From NCBI GenBank assembly GCA_963803115.1, contig CAWDLN010000008.1:806001-870000 (forward strand): DNA of 64,000 nucleotides. The letters are read 5' to 3'. Made by a program: the position numbers and the translations under genes. Every line of letters begins with the position of its first letter. The first letter of the stretch is position 1. The notes below the pieces were generated by a model. That model was not told the DNA's origin. It was given only the letters and a program-made list of their open reading frames with translations, and did no database searches. This document shows positions 45,701-52,802 of this stretch, piece after piece. This DNA is from DATBGZ01 sp963803115 (GTDB lineage Bacteria > Actinomycetota > Actinomycetes > Mycobacteriales > Micromonosporaceae).

Positions 45701-48700
45701 AATTCAATGTCGTCGGGTAGGGAGTCGACTGGGCCGACGACGTGGACGGTGATGTTGCCGTTGTCGTGGCGCAGCGCCAGCAGCACTTCCCCCGCCGGCA
45801 GATAGGCGTACATGACGTCTTCGCCCGGCCGGAAGCGGAGCAAATGCGGGAACGGTTCACCCGGGGGTGCTGAGTTCTCGATCAGGACGTCCTCGCGAAC
45901 GACGTCGCCGTTGACTAGGTGCTGCAGGTACATGTTGCCGCTCCGCCACACCCATTGGAGCTCGATGAGAGGCGGTGTGATGACGACACCCGGGTGGTGG
46001 CCAGGAACGCGGACCTCGTAGGGGTTACCGCCAGGCCCCACGTTGGGTAGCCCGGCAGGGCCGGGCGGAGGTGCGGCGGGGTCCGAAATGGTGACGGTAT
46101 GGATCACGGTTTCTGGGATTTGACCGGGGGCAATCGGGACACGAGCTTGAGGCGAGTCCTGAACCGCGATCTGGCCATCCACAATAGACAGATTGTTGGA
46201 GATGTCAGTGCTGACGCCGTCCTGGACGATCGTGGTGATGACCTGCACCTGAACGTCGTTCGGACCGGCCCCGCCGAATGCGCTGACCTGAGCCACAACG
46301 GCGGTGCCGTCGGACAGCGTGAAATCTGGTGGTGGCGGTGCCGGCGGGTGTGAGCCTGGCTGCGGCGGCGACAGCGGGATCGGCATTATTGCCTCGGGGC
46401 GGCTCTGGTCAGCCTGCGCCGATGGGGCCGGCGCCTCGGTTGGTGTGGGGGGTGATGCCGGCGATTGCGCTGATGTGGTGGGCGCGAACGGGGCCGTCGT
46501 CGGGGATTGCGATGTCGTGTCAGGGAAGAATCCTTGCGGCAGCGGAGCAACGACCTCCGGAAGCAGCCCCGGTGCGGCGGCGCCGCCGAGCGGCTGCACA
46601 TTGACCGCGGATATCCCCTGTGGTGGTGGGGAGATCATCGCCGGGGTCACACCGAACGCGGCGCTCGCCAGCCCGGCGCCCGGCGAGACGTCGCCGGACG
46701 GTGACGGCACAGAGCCGATCGGTACCGCCCGGTTCTCTTCCTCTGGTCGTGGCTGCGCCGGATCGACGTCGGGCGGTTCGGTTACTGGTTGCGGCGATCG
46801 TACGGTGGCGGACCCAGGCTCGTTCGAAGGTGAGAGTGGCCGCTCACTCGGCGGGCCGGTCGGCGGGCGCTCGGTTGACGCGGTGGCCCGCGATGTGCCC
46901 TCGTTGGGAGGCACGAATGCGTGCGGGTCGGTGAACAGGTGCGGTGGTGTTGCGAGAGCGTCTGACCCAACCTCGCTGATCGCATCTGTTGATCGTACGT
47001 CGAGGTCGGCAAGCTCAAGGGTCCAGCGCGGCTCGGTCGACTCCGAACCCTTACCCTCGGGCGACGTGACGCCCGCATCGTCGGCCAGCAGCGCAGCCAG
47101 TTTGTCGTCCTCGATTCGCCGAAGCTCTCGGTCGAGCCAGGAGTCGATTTCGACCTCGCTGACCCTGACTTTCGGTGGTTTGGGCTCAGCGGGCATGTGC
47201 CGTAACTGCTCACGGGCCTGTTGCTCGGCCTCCCACTGCGCCTGACGTTGCGGCTCTAAACGTTGTGAGCCCAGCGGTTCTGTTTGGACCGGGCTTTCCA
47301 ACCCACGGAGAACGGACTGATCAGATCCCTCGATACGGCCGCTCTCGGACAGTGCTTGGTCAAGAAGTGAGAGTCCGTCCTCGGCCCACTGCAGTCGCCG
47401 CTCCGCAGCCTCCAGCCGTGCACTGGCCGACGGCTCGCGCGTCTCAATGCTCGCGAGGATTCGCGCGTCTCGTTCTTGGCGGTACGCCTCCAGCTTCGGG
47501 TCTCTTGATAGTTGATTGTCGCGGAGTTGTTGTTGGAATGCCTCGTGTTCGGCGTGTTCCTGTTTTAGTTGGGCTTCGATTCGGGCGTCTCGTTCTTGGC
47601 GGTACGCCTCCAGCTTCGGGTCTCTTGATAGTTGATTGTCGCGGAGTTGTTGTTGGAATGCCTCGTGTTCGGCGTGTTCCTGTTTTAGTTGGGCTTCGAT
47701 TCGGGCGTCTCGTTCTTGGCGGTACGCCTCCAGCTTCGGGTCTCTTGATAGTTGATTGTCGCGGAGTTGTTGTTGGAATGCCTCGTGTTCGGCGTGTTCC
47801 TGTTTTAGTTGGGCTTCGATTCGGGCGTCTCGTTCTTGGCGGTACGCCTCCAGCTTCGGGTCTCTTGATAGTTGATTGTCGCGGAGTTGTTGTTGGAATG
47901 CCTCGTGTTCGGCGTGTTCCTGTTTTAGTTGGGCTTCGATTCGGGCGTCTCGTTCTTGGCGGTACGCCTCCAGCTTCGGGTCTCTTGATAGTTGATTGTC
48001 GCGAAGTTGTTGTTGGAATGCCTCGTGTTCGGCGTGTTCCTGTTTTAGTTGGGCTTCGATTCGGGCGTCTCGTTCTTGGCGGTATGCGTCGAGCGCGTCG
48101 TCTTTCTTGAGGTAGTCCTGGCGAAGGCTTTCTAGTTGGGCCTCGAGCTTGGCCTGTGGACCCAGCTCCTGAATCTGCAGCCGGCTTGCCTCGGCCTCGT
48201 CGAGGAAAAGCTGGCGCACGTCCGTACGCTTCTCGGGTGCGAGATTAAGGATGGCGTCCCTCATGGACTGGACGCCGGAGCCGCCCTCCGCGGTCGGGCG
48301 GATCTCCACCACCGGGAGATCACCGACCGGGAGCTCCGTGAATCGAAGCTCGATCGGGTGCCCCTCAACGAGCCTGGCACTGAGCACTTCGGGGCCCTCG
48401 ACGAGGGTGGGCTCCGCGAGCGTCGGCGCACGATACTGGTGCACGCTGCGAACGACGACCTGGCTATTAGCCGCGCCACCGGTCGGTGGGGGCCGGCCGT
48501 AGACTTGGTCGCCTTGAAGCATGTAGGTTCGCTGAGCCACCTCGACCAGCTGCGGCGGGTGCTGGTTGGGATGCGCCAGCACATCGGCAAGCTGCGACCC
48601 GGTGAGGATCGCGAGATCTTTGGCGCCGGGAATGCGCAACGCCACGAGCGCGTCTGGATCGACATATCGCTCCACGAAGGTCGCGAGGTCGACCGGATGA

Positions 48701-49848
48701 TCGAGCGTGACTGTTTGGGTGTGGTGCGCGGAGATCGCACCAAAGGCGAAGCCCAGGACGGCGCCCTGGGCCACGCCATGGAGTGCGTCGCGGAGCAGGT
48801 GCACCTCCAACGGGTTGCCCTCGGGGTCGCGGCCTCCGGCGGCAATGTAGTTCACGCCGTCCTGGAAGAGCGCTGCCAGCCCGCCCGCGGTCGCACCCAG
48901 AGCGACCTGCATCGGCAAGGGGCCGGCCATGATTCCGAAAATCGAGCCGGCGCCGGCCGCGGTGGCCACCTCGAGCAAATTGAGCGGGCGTCCCCGGCGG
49001 AGCATCCAGAGTTGGCCGGCGAGATCTACCCCACCCATGATTCCGGCACCAATGGCCATGCGCGTACCCAGGCCACGGAGCACGTAGTTCGTGAACACCG
49101 CTGGCGTACGGCTCAGGCTTGCTCCAAGCGCGGCAGGCAGGCGTTCCACCGACGACAACACCATCGAGGGCATCCGACCGACCGTCGACAATACGATTCC
49201 GGGCGCCCGCAATATCGATGCCAACGCGTTGAGCAGGGCTCTGCCCAGCGCCGGTGCCGCAACCTTGAATGCCTCTATAGCCGCGGCGCGAATCGCTATG
49301 AGCGATATCGACCGGATGGCGAGAATGCGGGCCAACGTGTTCGCTGCCGCCGCCAGGATCGCCCGACCGAACGCGAGAATCGCGCCTCCGATGGTGGCCA
49401 GCGTGATCCCGGCCGAGAGCAGTGAGCTCAGGATGGCGAAAAAAATCATGATAGCCAATATGACCATATTGACTATGACCACGAACTTCATTTGCTCGAC
49501 GTGCATGCCGAACTGATACGTCGCCGACTGCATCGACGAGTAGCCATTCCCGACATTGTTCATGTCGCCGAGATATTTAAACCATTCCTGGTTCCACCGC
49601 GCGGCCGACGCCCCACTGCGTCCGCTGACAATGGGATCTCCGTAGTCACGAGCGTCGCTGGCCGCCTGTAAGACCTTTTGGGCCCCGAGTCCGTACTGTT
49701 CCGACAGCTGGTAGATTTTCTGTTCATCCTGCTTCGGAATGTGACCGACCACGAGCCCCCAGACCGCGTCCGCCACCCCCGGAACGGTCTTGTCAACCTC
49801 GTCGAACCATTCCTTCATCTCGGCGAAAAACTCGTCGAATTCACTCAT
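39778..49848 (-). CDS. Giant type VII-linked protein with amidohydrolase-type domain
   Basis: 3356 residues, third gene of a minus-strand operon after YbaB and Esx-like genes. N-terminus (~1-110) is helical and Esx/WXG-like (residues W-x-x-E-W near 85-90), followed by hydrophobic helices (~118-190, 300-350). Residues ~586-796 are 40-residue coiled-coil repeats; ~950-1200 Pro/Ala/Ser-rich; ~1200-2340 beta-rich then long helices. Residues ~2346-2760 look like a metal-dependent amidohydrolase barrel: H2354-x-H2356 in DIHMHP, H2626 in LVHHDAG, H2671 in VWAHLGTG and D2736 in FGTDAL, the ligand order of amidohydrolase-2/ACMSD-like enzymes. The last ~500 residues have several membrane helices and a basic end. 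Probable secreted or surface effector; no immunity gene recognised downstream. Confidence 0.8.
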   Translation of the reverse strand: MSEFDEFFAEMKEWFDEVDKTVPGVADAVWGLVVGHIPKQDEQKIYQLSEQYGLGAQKVLQAASDARDYGDPIVSGRSGASAARWNQEWFKYLGDMNNVGNGYSSMQSATYQFGMHVEQMKFVVIVNMVILAIMIFFAILSSLLSAGITLATIGGAILAFGRAILAAAANTLARILAIRSISLIAIRAAAIEAFKVAAPALGRALLNALASILRAPGIVLSTVGRMPSMVLSSVERLPAALGASLSRTPAVFTNYVLRGLGTRMAIGAGIMGGVDLAGQLWMLRRGRPLNLLEVATAAGAGSIFGIMAGPLPMQVALGATAGGLAALFQDGVNYIAAGGRDPEGNPLEVHLLRDALHGVAQGAVLGFAFGAISAHHTQTVTLDHPVDLATFVERYVDPDALVALRIPGAKDLAILTGSQLADVLAHPNQHPPQLVEVAQRTYMLQGDQVYGRPPPTGGAANSQVVVRSVHQYRAPTLAEPTLVEGPEVLSARLVEGHPIELRFTELPVGDLPVVEIRPTAEGGSGVQSMRDAILNLAPEKRTDVRQLFLDEAEASRLQIQELGPQAKLEAQLESLRQDYLKKDDALDAYRQERDARIEAQLKQEHAEHEAFQQQLRDNQLSRDPKLEAYRQERDARIEAQLKQEHAEHEAFQQQLRDNQLSRDPKLEAYRQERDARIEAQLKQEHAEHEAFQQQLRDNQLSRDPKLEAYRQERDARIEAQLKQEHAEHEAFQQQLRDNQLSRDPKLEAYRQERDARIEAQLKQEHAEHEAFQQQLRDNQLSRDPKLEAYRQERDARILASIETREPSASARLEAAERRLQWAEDGLSLLDQALSESGRIEGSDQSVLRGLESPVQTEPLGSQRLEPQRQAQWEAEQQAREQLRHMPAEPKPPKVRVSEVEIDSWLDRELRRIEDDKLAALLADDAGVTSPEGKGSESTEPRWTLELADLDVRSTDAISEVGSDALATPPHLFTDPHAFVPPNEGTSRATASTERPPTGPPSERPLSPSNEPGSATVRSPQPVTEPPDVDPAQPRPEEENRAVPIGSVPSPSGDVSPGAGLASAAFGVTPAMISPPPQGISAVNVQPLGGAAAPGLLPEVVAPLPQGFFPDTTSQSPTTAPFAPTTSAQSPASPPTPTEAPAPSAQADQSRPEAIMPIPLSPPQPGSHPPAPPPPDFTLSDGTAVVAQVSAFGGAGPNDVQVQVITTIVQDGVSTDISNNLSIVDGQIAVQDSPQARVPIAPGQIPETVIHTVTISDPAAPPPGPAGLPNVGPGGNPYEVRVPGHHPGVVITPPLIELQWVWRSGNMYLQHLVNGDVVREDVLIENSAPPGEPFPHLLRFRPGEDVMYAYLPAGEVLLALRHDNGNITVHVVGPVDSLPDDIEFEEWTAQRPDNVGPPLYSYRLPNRRRTGTSDPRVTATVVAGTWVAGQLRTDPDPQQVLASVRRRLDEYLASDVADPVVADIELLAAGEGQVRIRVQFQRGGDAVEVAVMAGPLPGLRAQTQIIDAQGRRIQVMLSDRHPDSPDLIGTLLHELWEVDRLGQHRPWRAAPPPDVLTTSDTAPAADAPLSGHDTGGLGDVFYLVNQLASTVDAAIADRLIADLEAHLAHLGLAQPGHEIRWQITDAAQINLDLISPAARQLYLSLRSPGWQAATRGEIGRQHTAEPTLATGTAEEELRNALARLAEVRVRIGEYRDAHPKVGGVSRWLRELEAMEGALSAAQQAPTDTSLAAASRHAAELGRLVAAVEVAQHLDGVVEVAAQVRGSVRGMSVLVGVDVVAERGRGWVSTFVDGAASPGSPAGDRVLRTARAQVQVAASTRRYDVSRRPPRVVLHFPNGVDWALAKRLYAMRAFDPWTGQRLPLARQPEVVIVGEVRSAAAGSAAATSPETAEASGLASENARGRDSSRSPLVMTAAVLRTEVAKAAGTAVPARAELAQALAAQAGAQQQVDARVMWVKWLAARLTVLDGLAAPDDRVVRAVADALDLPESLVRSLALDPDALPDPPPRLAPAVLELSRVETLRMVADHYRGLRERLEAATTALEQAEAALERAQRDAMAAIDQARDRAVANGWLSDRAARRITSGPRAELLSVVVRPVYDSRLAPVTVPERLPGLSWPGLRDWVGVRRALVDVVRRSEPARRAAEETYLRAVGELTQARYSLAGELGLGVSSGGGIGQALRARRLGAAHVSLPVTELPVTEGSIQHQATVGAVQDGLDTAVEALLTAQHAREQAHREYVDAVRDAVMAASARGLSNRQIGQLTRLSFDAVTAITRRPEQLPRQTLPVVDRVVGSTEALSRLTRRERRATAARRRFEALDASSPGFNADLDAMGVSPRVAARIGQPRRGDYFHDIHMHPEGYDAGRYVRYRDPHRYFTTQAASGLMVEWLRKEGRDTVVIGSPIPQRGMGLAAAGGAYYYALINSLRMGLLFGRQMLEMHGKFSDVRFFDFWEGLLAEELRWRWNPGISGLRVDVPGVGGYVTGMAVMHPEIAAFLAETTFAKEAVQPLLGRQSGEVLNPGWVDHVGQLLAAAALVRQDLASGRLAREALPASLVALFPQDGSPSGLAELDFYDALMASSDQLRAALRTAGRTDQAAALPTAVAEMYNPNLVELLTTITRTGQVLLVHHDAGLARLQPNGLYRAGPPDERNLMPMAALLRQQRFRDANVVWAHLGTGSWTTLTVEHVQWLRYLLDTTAVDLDISWNVVEQHIRSDPAVRDAVKQLILDYPDRIIFGTDALKPEPGGHYLRHFTDMSPLLAEIEAMPGGREAVARLLRRNFVDLHADAQQRVSRFIFNEVSSGAWDEFIRQFDPRRQHIVRDWMSRMHAEGWTPDPGYQPQGPGNWRDNPQMRSMIEWHAASNLATAAGYRSPRMLRYGFFVGLRDLGRDVGQVLAEFRQRRPRRGLPPLTDADAVLATPVTRDALIAAAAAREFTADLSDDVRGDRVASVLAAVEQTERDQREARAEIARLRRTLRKRVMIGAATVAAGTGALVAGLALAPVAAVPLGAVIALNGAAFVGRGMLNNARIAHTQQIRVMAEALVERGRLSPEAARWFADLIRDNIRHDVNIAGKFSTALADTESAVHALTEQFLTDFDAITRAPLGPDETADDRTQLAMAEFSSWRDMVNREVGGTVDSMNRLNPHAGLLGRVFNTALAGTWLANLAGHVFLAATTGGLSAVVAASYALVDTIFLSGTLANAVAGWAGYDSSLRPLHRFMQNALGFPALTVANALLTAHSIGDGHWLMAVSAATLTYATYYISRMGIAIEMKLGRPGLRYGPAASYIASSSLAGLGMMALSPDPVTATAATALSLSGPVIYLAKGAWDRWHKKKRRPVEYAGSERRQLRPIGPVSDSNP
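47465..48084. repeat. 120-bp tandem repeats inside the giant gene
   Basis: Just over five copies of a 120-bp unit, identical apart from isolated bases (for example G to A at 48004). Each encodes 40 residues of the type AYRQERDARIEAQLKQEHAE, then HEAFQQQLRDNQLSRDPK: a charged, Gln-rich coiled coil. The unit keeps the reading frame, so copy number can change freely. Confidence 0.95.
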
Positions 49849-49907
49849 CGGCGGACACCGACCGCGCTCGGCGAGGTCCGCGCGAATCGCGCTGGTTCGT
49901 TACCAGG

Positions 49908-50285
49908 TCATGCGTCAGACTCGTCATGGGGCTGTCTACGAAGCCAGGCGCCGAGTTCTTCGTCGTAGGCGGTGAGCGTGACGACCTGGTCTGCGGCCGC
50001 CTGACCGAGTTGAGTCTCGAGTTCACCGATCTTGACGCCCATGCCCTGAATGGCGGCGTTCGCCGGTCCCGAGGCGTCCGGGCCAGTGGGGATTGACTTG
50101 TGGTAGACCGTCTTCAAGAACGGCTTCGAATATTCGTCAAGAGGGAACGTCGACGGATCGTTCTCCAGACTGGTGATCCTGTTATTGATCTGTTGCACGT
50201 CGGCGGTGAGCGCTTCACCCTGGGAGGAGATTTTTTTTGCCGCCTTCAAGATCTCAGTCTGACCATTGATCAGTACCTCAGCCAT
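49908..50285 (-). CDS. Esx-like small helical protein
   Basis: 125 residues, two long helices (LINGQTEILKAAKKISSQGE ... INNRITSLE; then GMGVKIGELETQLGQAAADQ), separated by a loop with FPLDEYSKPF. The length and hairpin shape fit the Esx/EspC-like partner proteins of type VII secretion, though no W-x-G is present. It overlaps the end of the YbaB gene by 8 bp and is 59 bp upstream of the giant gene, so it is probably the secretion partner of that protein. The ATG is inside GATGGCTG. Confidence 0.65.
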   Translation of the reverse strand: MAEVLINGQTEILKAAKKISSQGEALTADVQQINNRITSLENDPSTFPLDEYSKPFLKTVYHKSIPTGPDASGPANAAIQGMGVKIGELETQLGQAAADQVVTLTAYDEELGAWLRRQPHDESDA

Positions 50286-50679
50286 TGCTCGCCTCGAATT
50301 CCCGGCGCAGGTCTGAGTCGTGGCTCTGCATGAGGCTGGCCAGACCGAGACCGCCGATGTTGTCTACCCGGAAATCACTCGGAAGGCTTTCGTCCATAAT
50401 GGCCGTTGTCTGCTCCGTGGCGTCGGCCACGGCTGCCCTCGCCGCGGCGAGAATCGAGGCCGAGAGTGCCTTCGAGTCCGGCTTGCGGAGGACGCGCGGC
50501 TCGATCTCGATGTCGAGCAGCTGACCTCGCGGCCCGACGACCACCCGGATCATCCGGTCCGGTGACCAGCCGGATCCGGTGACCGCGACCATACGTCGCT
50601 GGGCGTCGGTCACGCTCGACATCGCCCGCTTGAGGTCACTGATCATCTCGCCAACCGCACTCCACTCTGGACGCTCCAC
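50278..50679 (-). CDS. YbaB/EbfC-family protein
   Basis: 133 residues with the YbaB layout: helix (MISDLKRAMSSVTDAQRRMV), strands (VAVTGSGWSPDRMIRVVVGP, GQLLDIEIEPRVLRKPDSKA) and a helix (SASILAAARAAVADATEQTT). YbaB proteins form dimeric 'tweezers' that bind DNA; actinobacterial versions are frequent first genes in type VII secretion operons, where their role is unknown (nucleoid-type regulator or chaperone). ATG after GGAGGGACCGGTGG. Divergent from the EsxB-like gene. Confidence 0.88.
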   Translation of the reverse strand: MERPEWSAVGEMISDLKRAMSSVTDAQRRMVAVTGSGWSPDRMIRVVVGPRGQLLDIEIEPRVLRKPDSKALSASILAAARAAVADATEQTTAIMDESLPSDFRVDNIGGLGLASLMQSHDSDLRREFEASNG

Positions 50680-50999
50680 CGGTCCCTCCCGCCTGCCGTT
50701 GGTTCACGAGAGCCTGGAATCGGCACTACGATCGCCGCGGGAGATCGCCGCGCGGCCGCAGGTGTGTCGATCGTGTTTCAGGCTGATATCCGAACGTAAC
50801 CGCGATGACGCACTCTGGTCGACTCACTCAAACGCATGACACTCCTACCGGTGGTGAGATCTGGTCCCGACCCGCGATTCGGGGCTACAGTTTCGACCCA
50901 ACCCGGATGTGTTGAGACAGGTATGATTCCCCCGGCACTCCGCATTGCTGGCGGTCGCGGATATGCGCCGCGGCAACATCACGAGCGAGGTGAACCATA
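50680..50999. other. Divergent promoter region of the type VII locus
   Basis: 320 bp between the YbaB and EsxB-like genes, which must hold both promoters. No sigma-type boxes or operator could be recognised with confidence. GAGGTGA at about 50989 is the ribosome site for the plus-strand gene. Confidence 0.4.
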
Positions 51000-51335
51000 A
51001 TGGCAGCACAAGTCCCACCCCAGATGATGCAACAGGCAAGGGAGCAGGCTACCCAGGCCGTGACCGACCTGACGTCGCGTCTGAAGACGCTCGAGCAGGA
51101 TGTGGTCGCTGCCCAGCCGGGCTTCCAGGGAGAAGCCGGCCAGGCCTTCCAGCCGAAGTACCCGGAGCTGCACGCCGACATGCAGAACATCCTCAACAAC
51201 ATCCAGCAGATGGCCGACATCGTCGGCGCCGGCGCGGCCAAGCACGTCTCCGTGGAGGAGAACTCGGCTACTCCGATCAGGCAGGTCAGCGGTCACGTGG
51301 TTTCGTCGCTAACCGCTGCGACACCGGGAGCGTGA
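51000..51335 (+). CDS. WXG100-family protein, EsxB-like
   Basis: 111 residues, helix-loop-helix. Helix 1 (MMQQAREQATQAVTDLTSRL, KTLEQDVVAA) leads to QPGFQGEAGQAFQ, where the usual Trp of W-x-G is Phe, then helix 2 (PELHADMQNILNNIQQMADI). The tail (SVEENSATPIRQVSGHVV) is unstructured. The next Esx gene overlaps its stop, the classic bicistronic pair secreted as a heterodimer by type VII systems. Confidence 0.85.
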   Translation: MAAQVPPQMMQQAREQATQAVTDLTSRLKTLEQDVVAAQPGFQGEAGQAFQPKYPELHADMQNILNNIQQMADIVGAGAAKHVSVEENSATPIRQVSGHVVSSLTAATPGA

Positions 51336-51652
51336 TGACGATGGCATACGACGGTCAAGACCTCATCCTCTACGACCAGGGCATCATCGAGTCGATCGTG
51401 GCCGAGATCAAGGGCTACTCGCAGACGGCCCAGCTGCATCTCCAGGACCTGGACCGGGTATACAAACAGCTTCTGGCCAACGGGTGGACCGGAACCCAGG
51501 CCGCCGCGGCATTCGGGGCACGGCACACCACTGCAATGACCAACGCGGACGATCTCGAGCAGGCTCTCGCCACGCTCGGCATCAACGTGGACCAGGCCAA
51601 GATTGACTTCTTCGCTGCCGATCGCGCACTGGCGGGCGAGTTCGGCGGTTGA
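51335..51652 (+). CDS. WXG100-family protein, EsxA-like
   Basis: 105 residues; starts at an ATG that overlaps the EsxB-like stop (TGATG); a GTG at 51332 and an ATG at 51341 are alternatives. The loop NGWTGTQAAAAFGARH has the true W-x-G motif between two helices (IIESIVAEIKGYSQTAQLHL and DDLEQALATLGI). Partner of the preceding gene; probably both chaperone-like co-substrates of the translocon. Confidence 0.9.
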   Translation: MTMAYDGQDLILYDQGIIESIVAEIKGYSQTAQLHLQDLDRVYKQLLANGWTGTQAAAAFGARHTTAMTNADDLEQALATLGINVDQAKIDFFAADRALAGEFGG

Positions 51653-51687
51653 TATCCGCAGCGGTCGTCCAGCGTCGGAGATGACCC

Positions 51688-52788
51688 ATGGGAGACAGCA
51701 ACAACCCCTACGGGGATCAGACCACTCAGAACACGCAGACGGGCTGGCTTCCACAAGGCGGCAAGGTGGAGGTCAGCCTCGGGGGGACGGCTGACTACGC
51801 GCACAACGTGGACGGCATATCCAATGACCTCAAGAGTCGCCAGAACTACTTTCTCCGCCCCATGCAGACGCTGACGCAAGACGCCTGGAAGGGCATGCCT
51901 CTACCCGAGGGCTTGTACGTTCAGCAGCTTGTCGAGCACAACGTCGGTGAACTGTCTCAGTTCCTCGCCTGGCAGATGGTGGGCCTGAAGAACGTCGCGA
52001 TGGCCGCGCAGACGGTTGCCGACCTGTACAGCAGCACCGATGGTTGGTCGGCAGCGGATGTGGACGCCGTGAAGTTCGCATTCGGCGACCATTCCATTCC
52101 AACGCCGGCAAGCTGGCCGTTTACCACCGCACCCACCTTCTATTACGACGAGTACAACAAGCAGATCAGCGCTGGCAACGATCCTGTGCCGGTGCCTCAG
52201 ATCTACCACGTCACCCAGACTCTGCAAAGCCATGACGGCAGGACGACCTATCAGATAGCCGTGACCGATCCGGAAGCCGATGGCACTTTCCACACGAGGA
52301 TTATCGCCACTGAGACCACGCCGGACGGCTACCAGATCGTGACCACCACCGTCGATGGGAAGACGGTGAGCAAGGAGCAGACCTGGTACGGCGACTACGC
52401 CCAAGAGACGACGACCGAAACGTACTCGATCGGTCCGGAAGGCCAGCCGGTTGTGACGACGACCGTCACCAACACGGACCAAAGCCAGGTCGGTCGAACG
52501 ACAACGACAACCACAGTGAACGGAAAGACCACCGGCAGCCAGGTGGTCGATTACCAGCCCGGCCCGGGGAACGAGCCACGCGTGGTCACGACGACAGGCT
52601 ACGACGGCACAGGCAAGAAGATCTCGACGACCATCGAGGTCACCAACGACGACGGAAGCACGAGCAAGAAGACCATTACCTACACCGACAAGGGTGAGGT
52701 CGTCACCAGCGACGTCCACATCGGAAAACACACCGATGTTCCGAACCCCAGCGATTCTCCATCGGCGACTGTACCAAGCCAATCATGA
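51688..52788 (+). CDS. Type VII-associated protein with Thr-rich beta repeats
   Basis: 366 residues. Residues ~35-130 are helical (HNVDGISNDLKSRQNYFLRP, LVEHNVGELSQFLAWQMVGL, AMAAQTVADLY with a following DGWSAADVDAVKFAF). From ~170 it is a set of Thr-rich beta hairpins (TTTVDGKTVSKEQTWYGDYA, VTTTVTNTDQSQVGRTTTTT, TTIEVTNDDGSTSKKTITYT). No signal peptide, no membrane helix. I do not recognise the family. Position between the Esx pair and the proline-rich protein suggests a secreted substrate or structural factor. Start has no strong ribosome site; GGAGATGACCC lies upstream. Confidence 0.75.
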   Translation: MGDSNNPYGDQTTQNTQTGWLPQGGKVEVSLGGTADYAHNVDGISNDLKSRQNYFLRPMQTLTQDAWKGMPLPEGLYVQQLVEHNVGELSQFLAWQMVGLKNVAMAAQTVADLYSSTDGWSAADVDAVKFAFGDHSIPTPASWPFTTAPTFYYDEYNKQISAGNDPVPVPQIYHVTQTLQSHDGRTTYQIAVTDPEADGTFHTRIIATETTPDGYQIVTTTVDGKTVSKEQTWYGDYAQETTTETYSIGPEGQPVVTTTVTNTDQSQVGRTTTTTTVNGKTTGSQVVDYQPGPGNEPRVVTTTGYDGTGKKISTTIEVTNDDGSTSKKTITYTDKGEVVTSDVHIGKHTDVPNPSDSPSATVPSQS

Positions 52789-52802
52789 GGTGAGGCCCAA
52801 CG

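Noticed and set aside
47465..48084. CRISPR array
   Set aside because: The 120-bp units are contiguous with no spacers and code for a continuous coiled coil.
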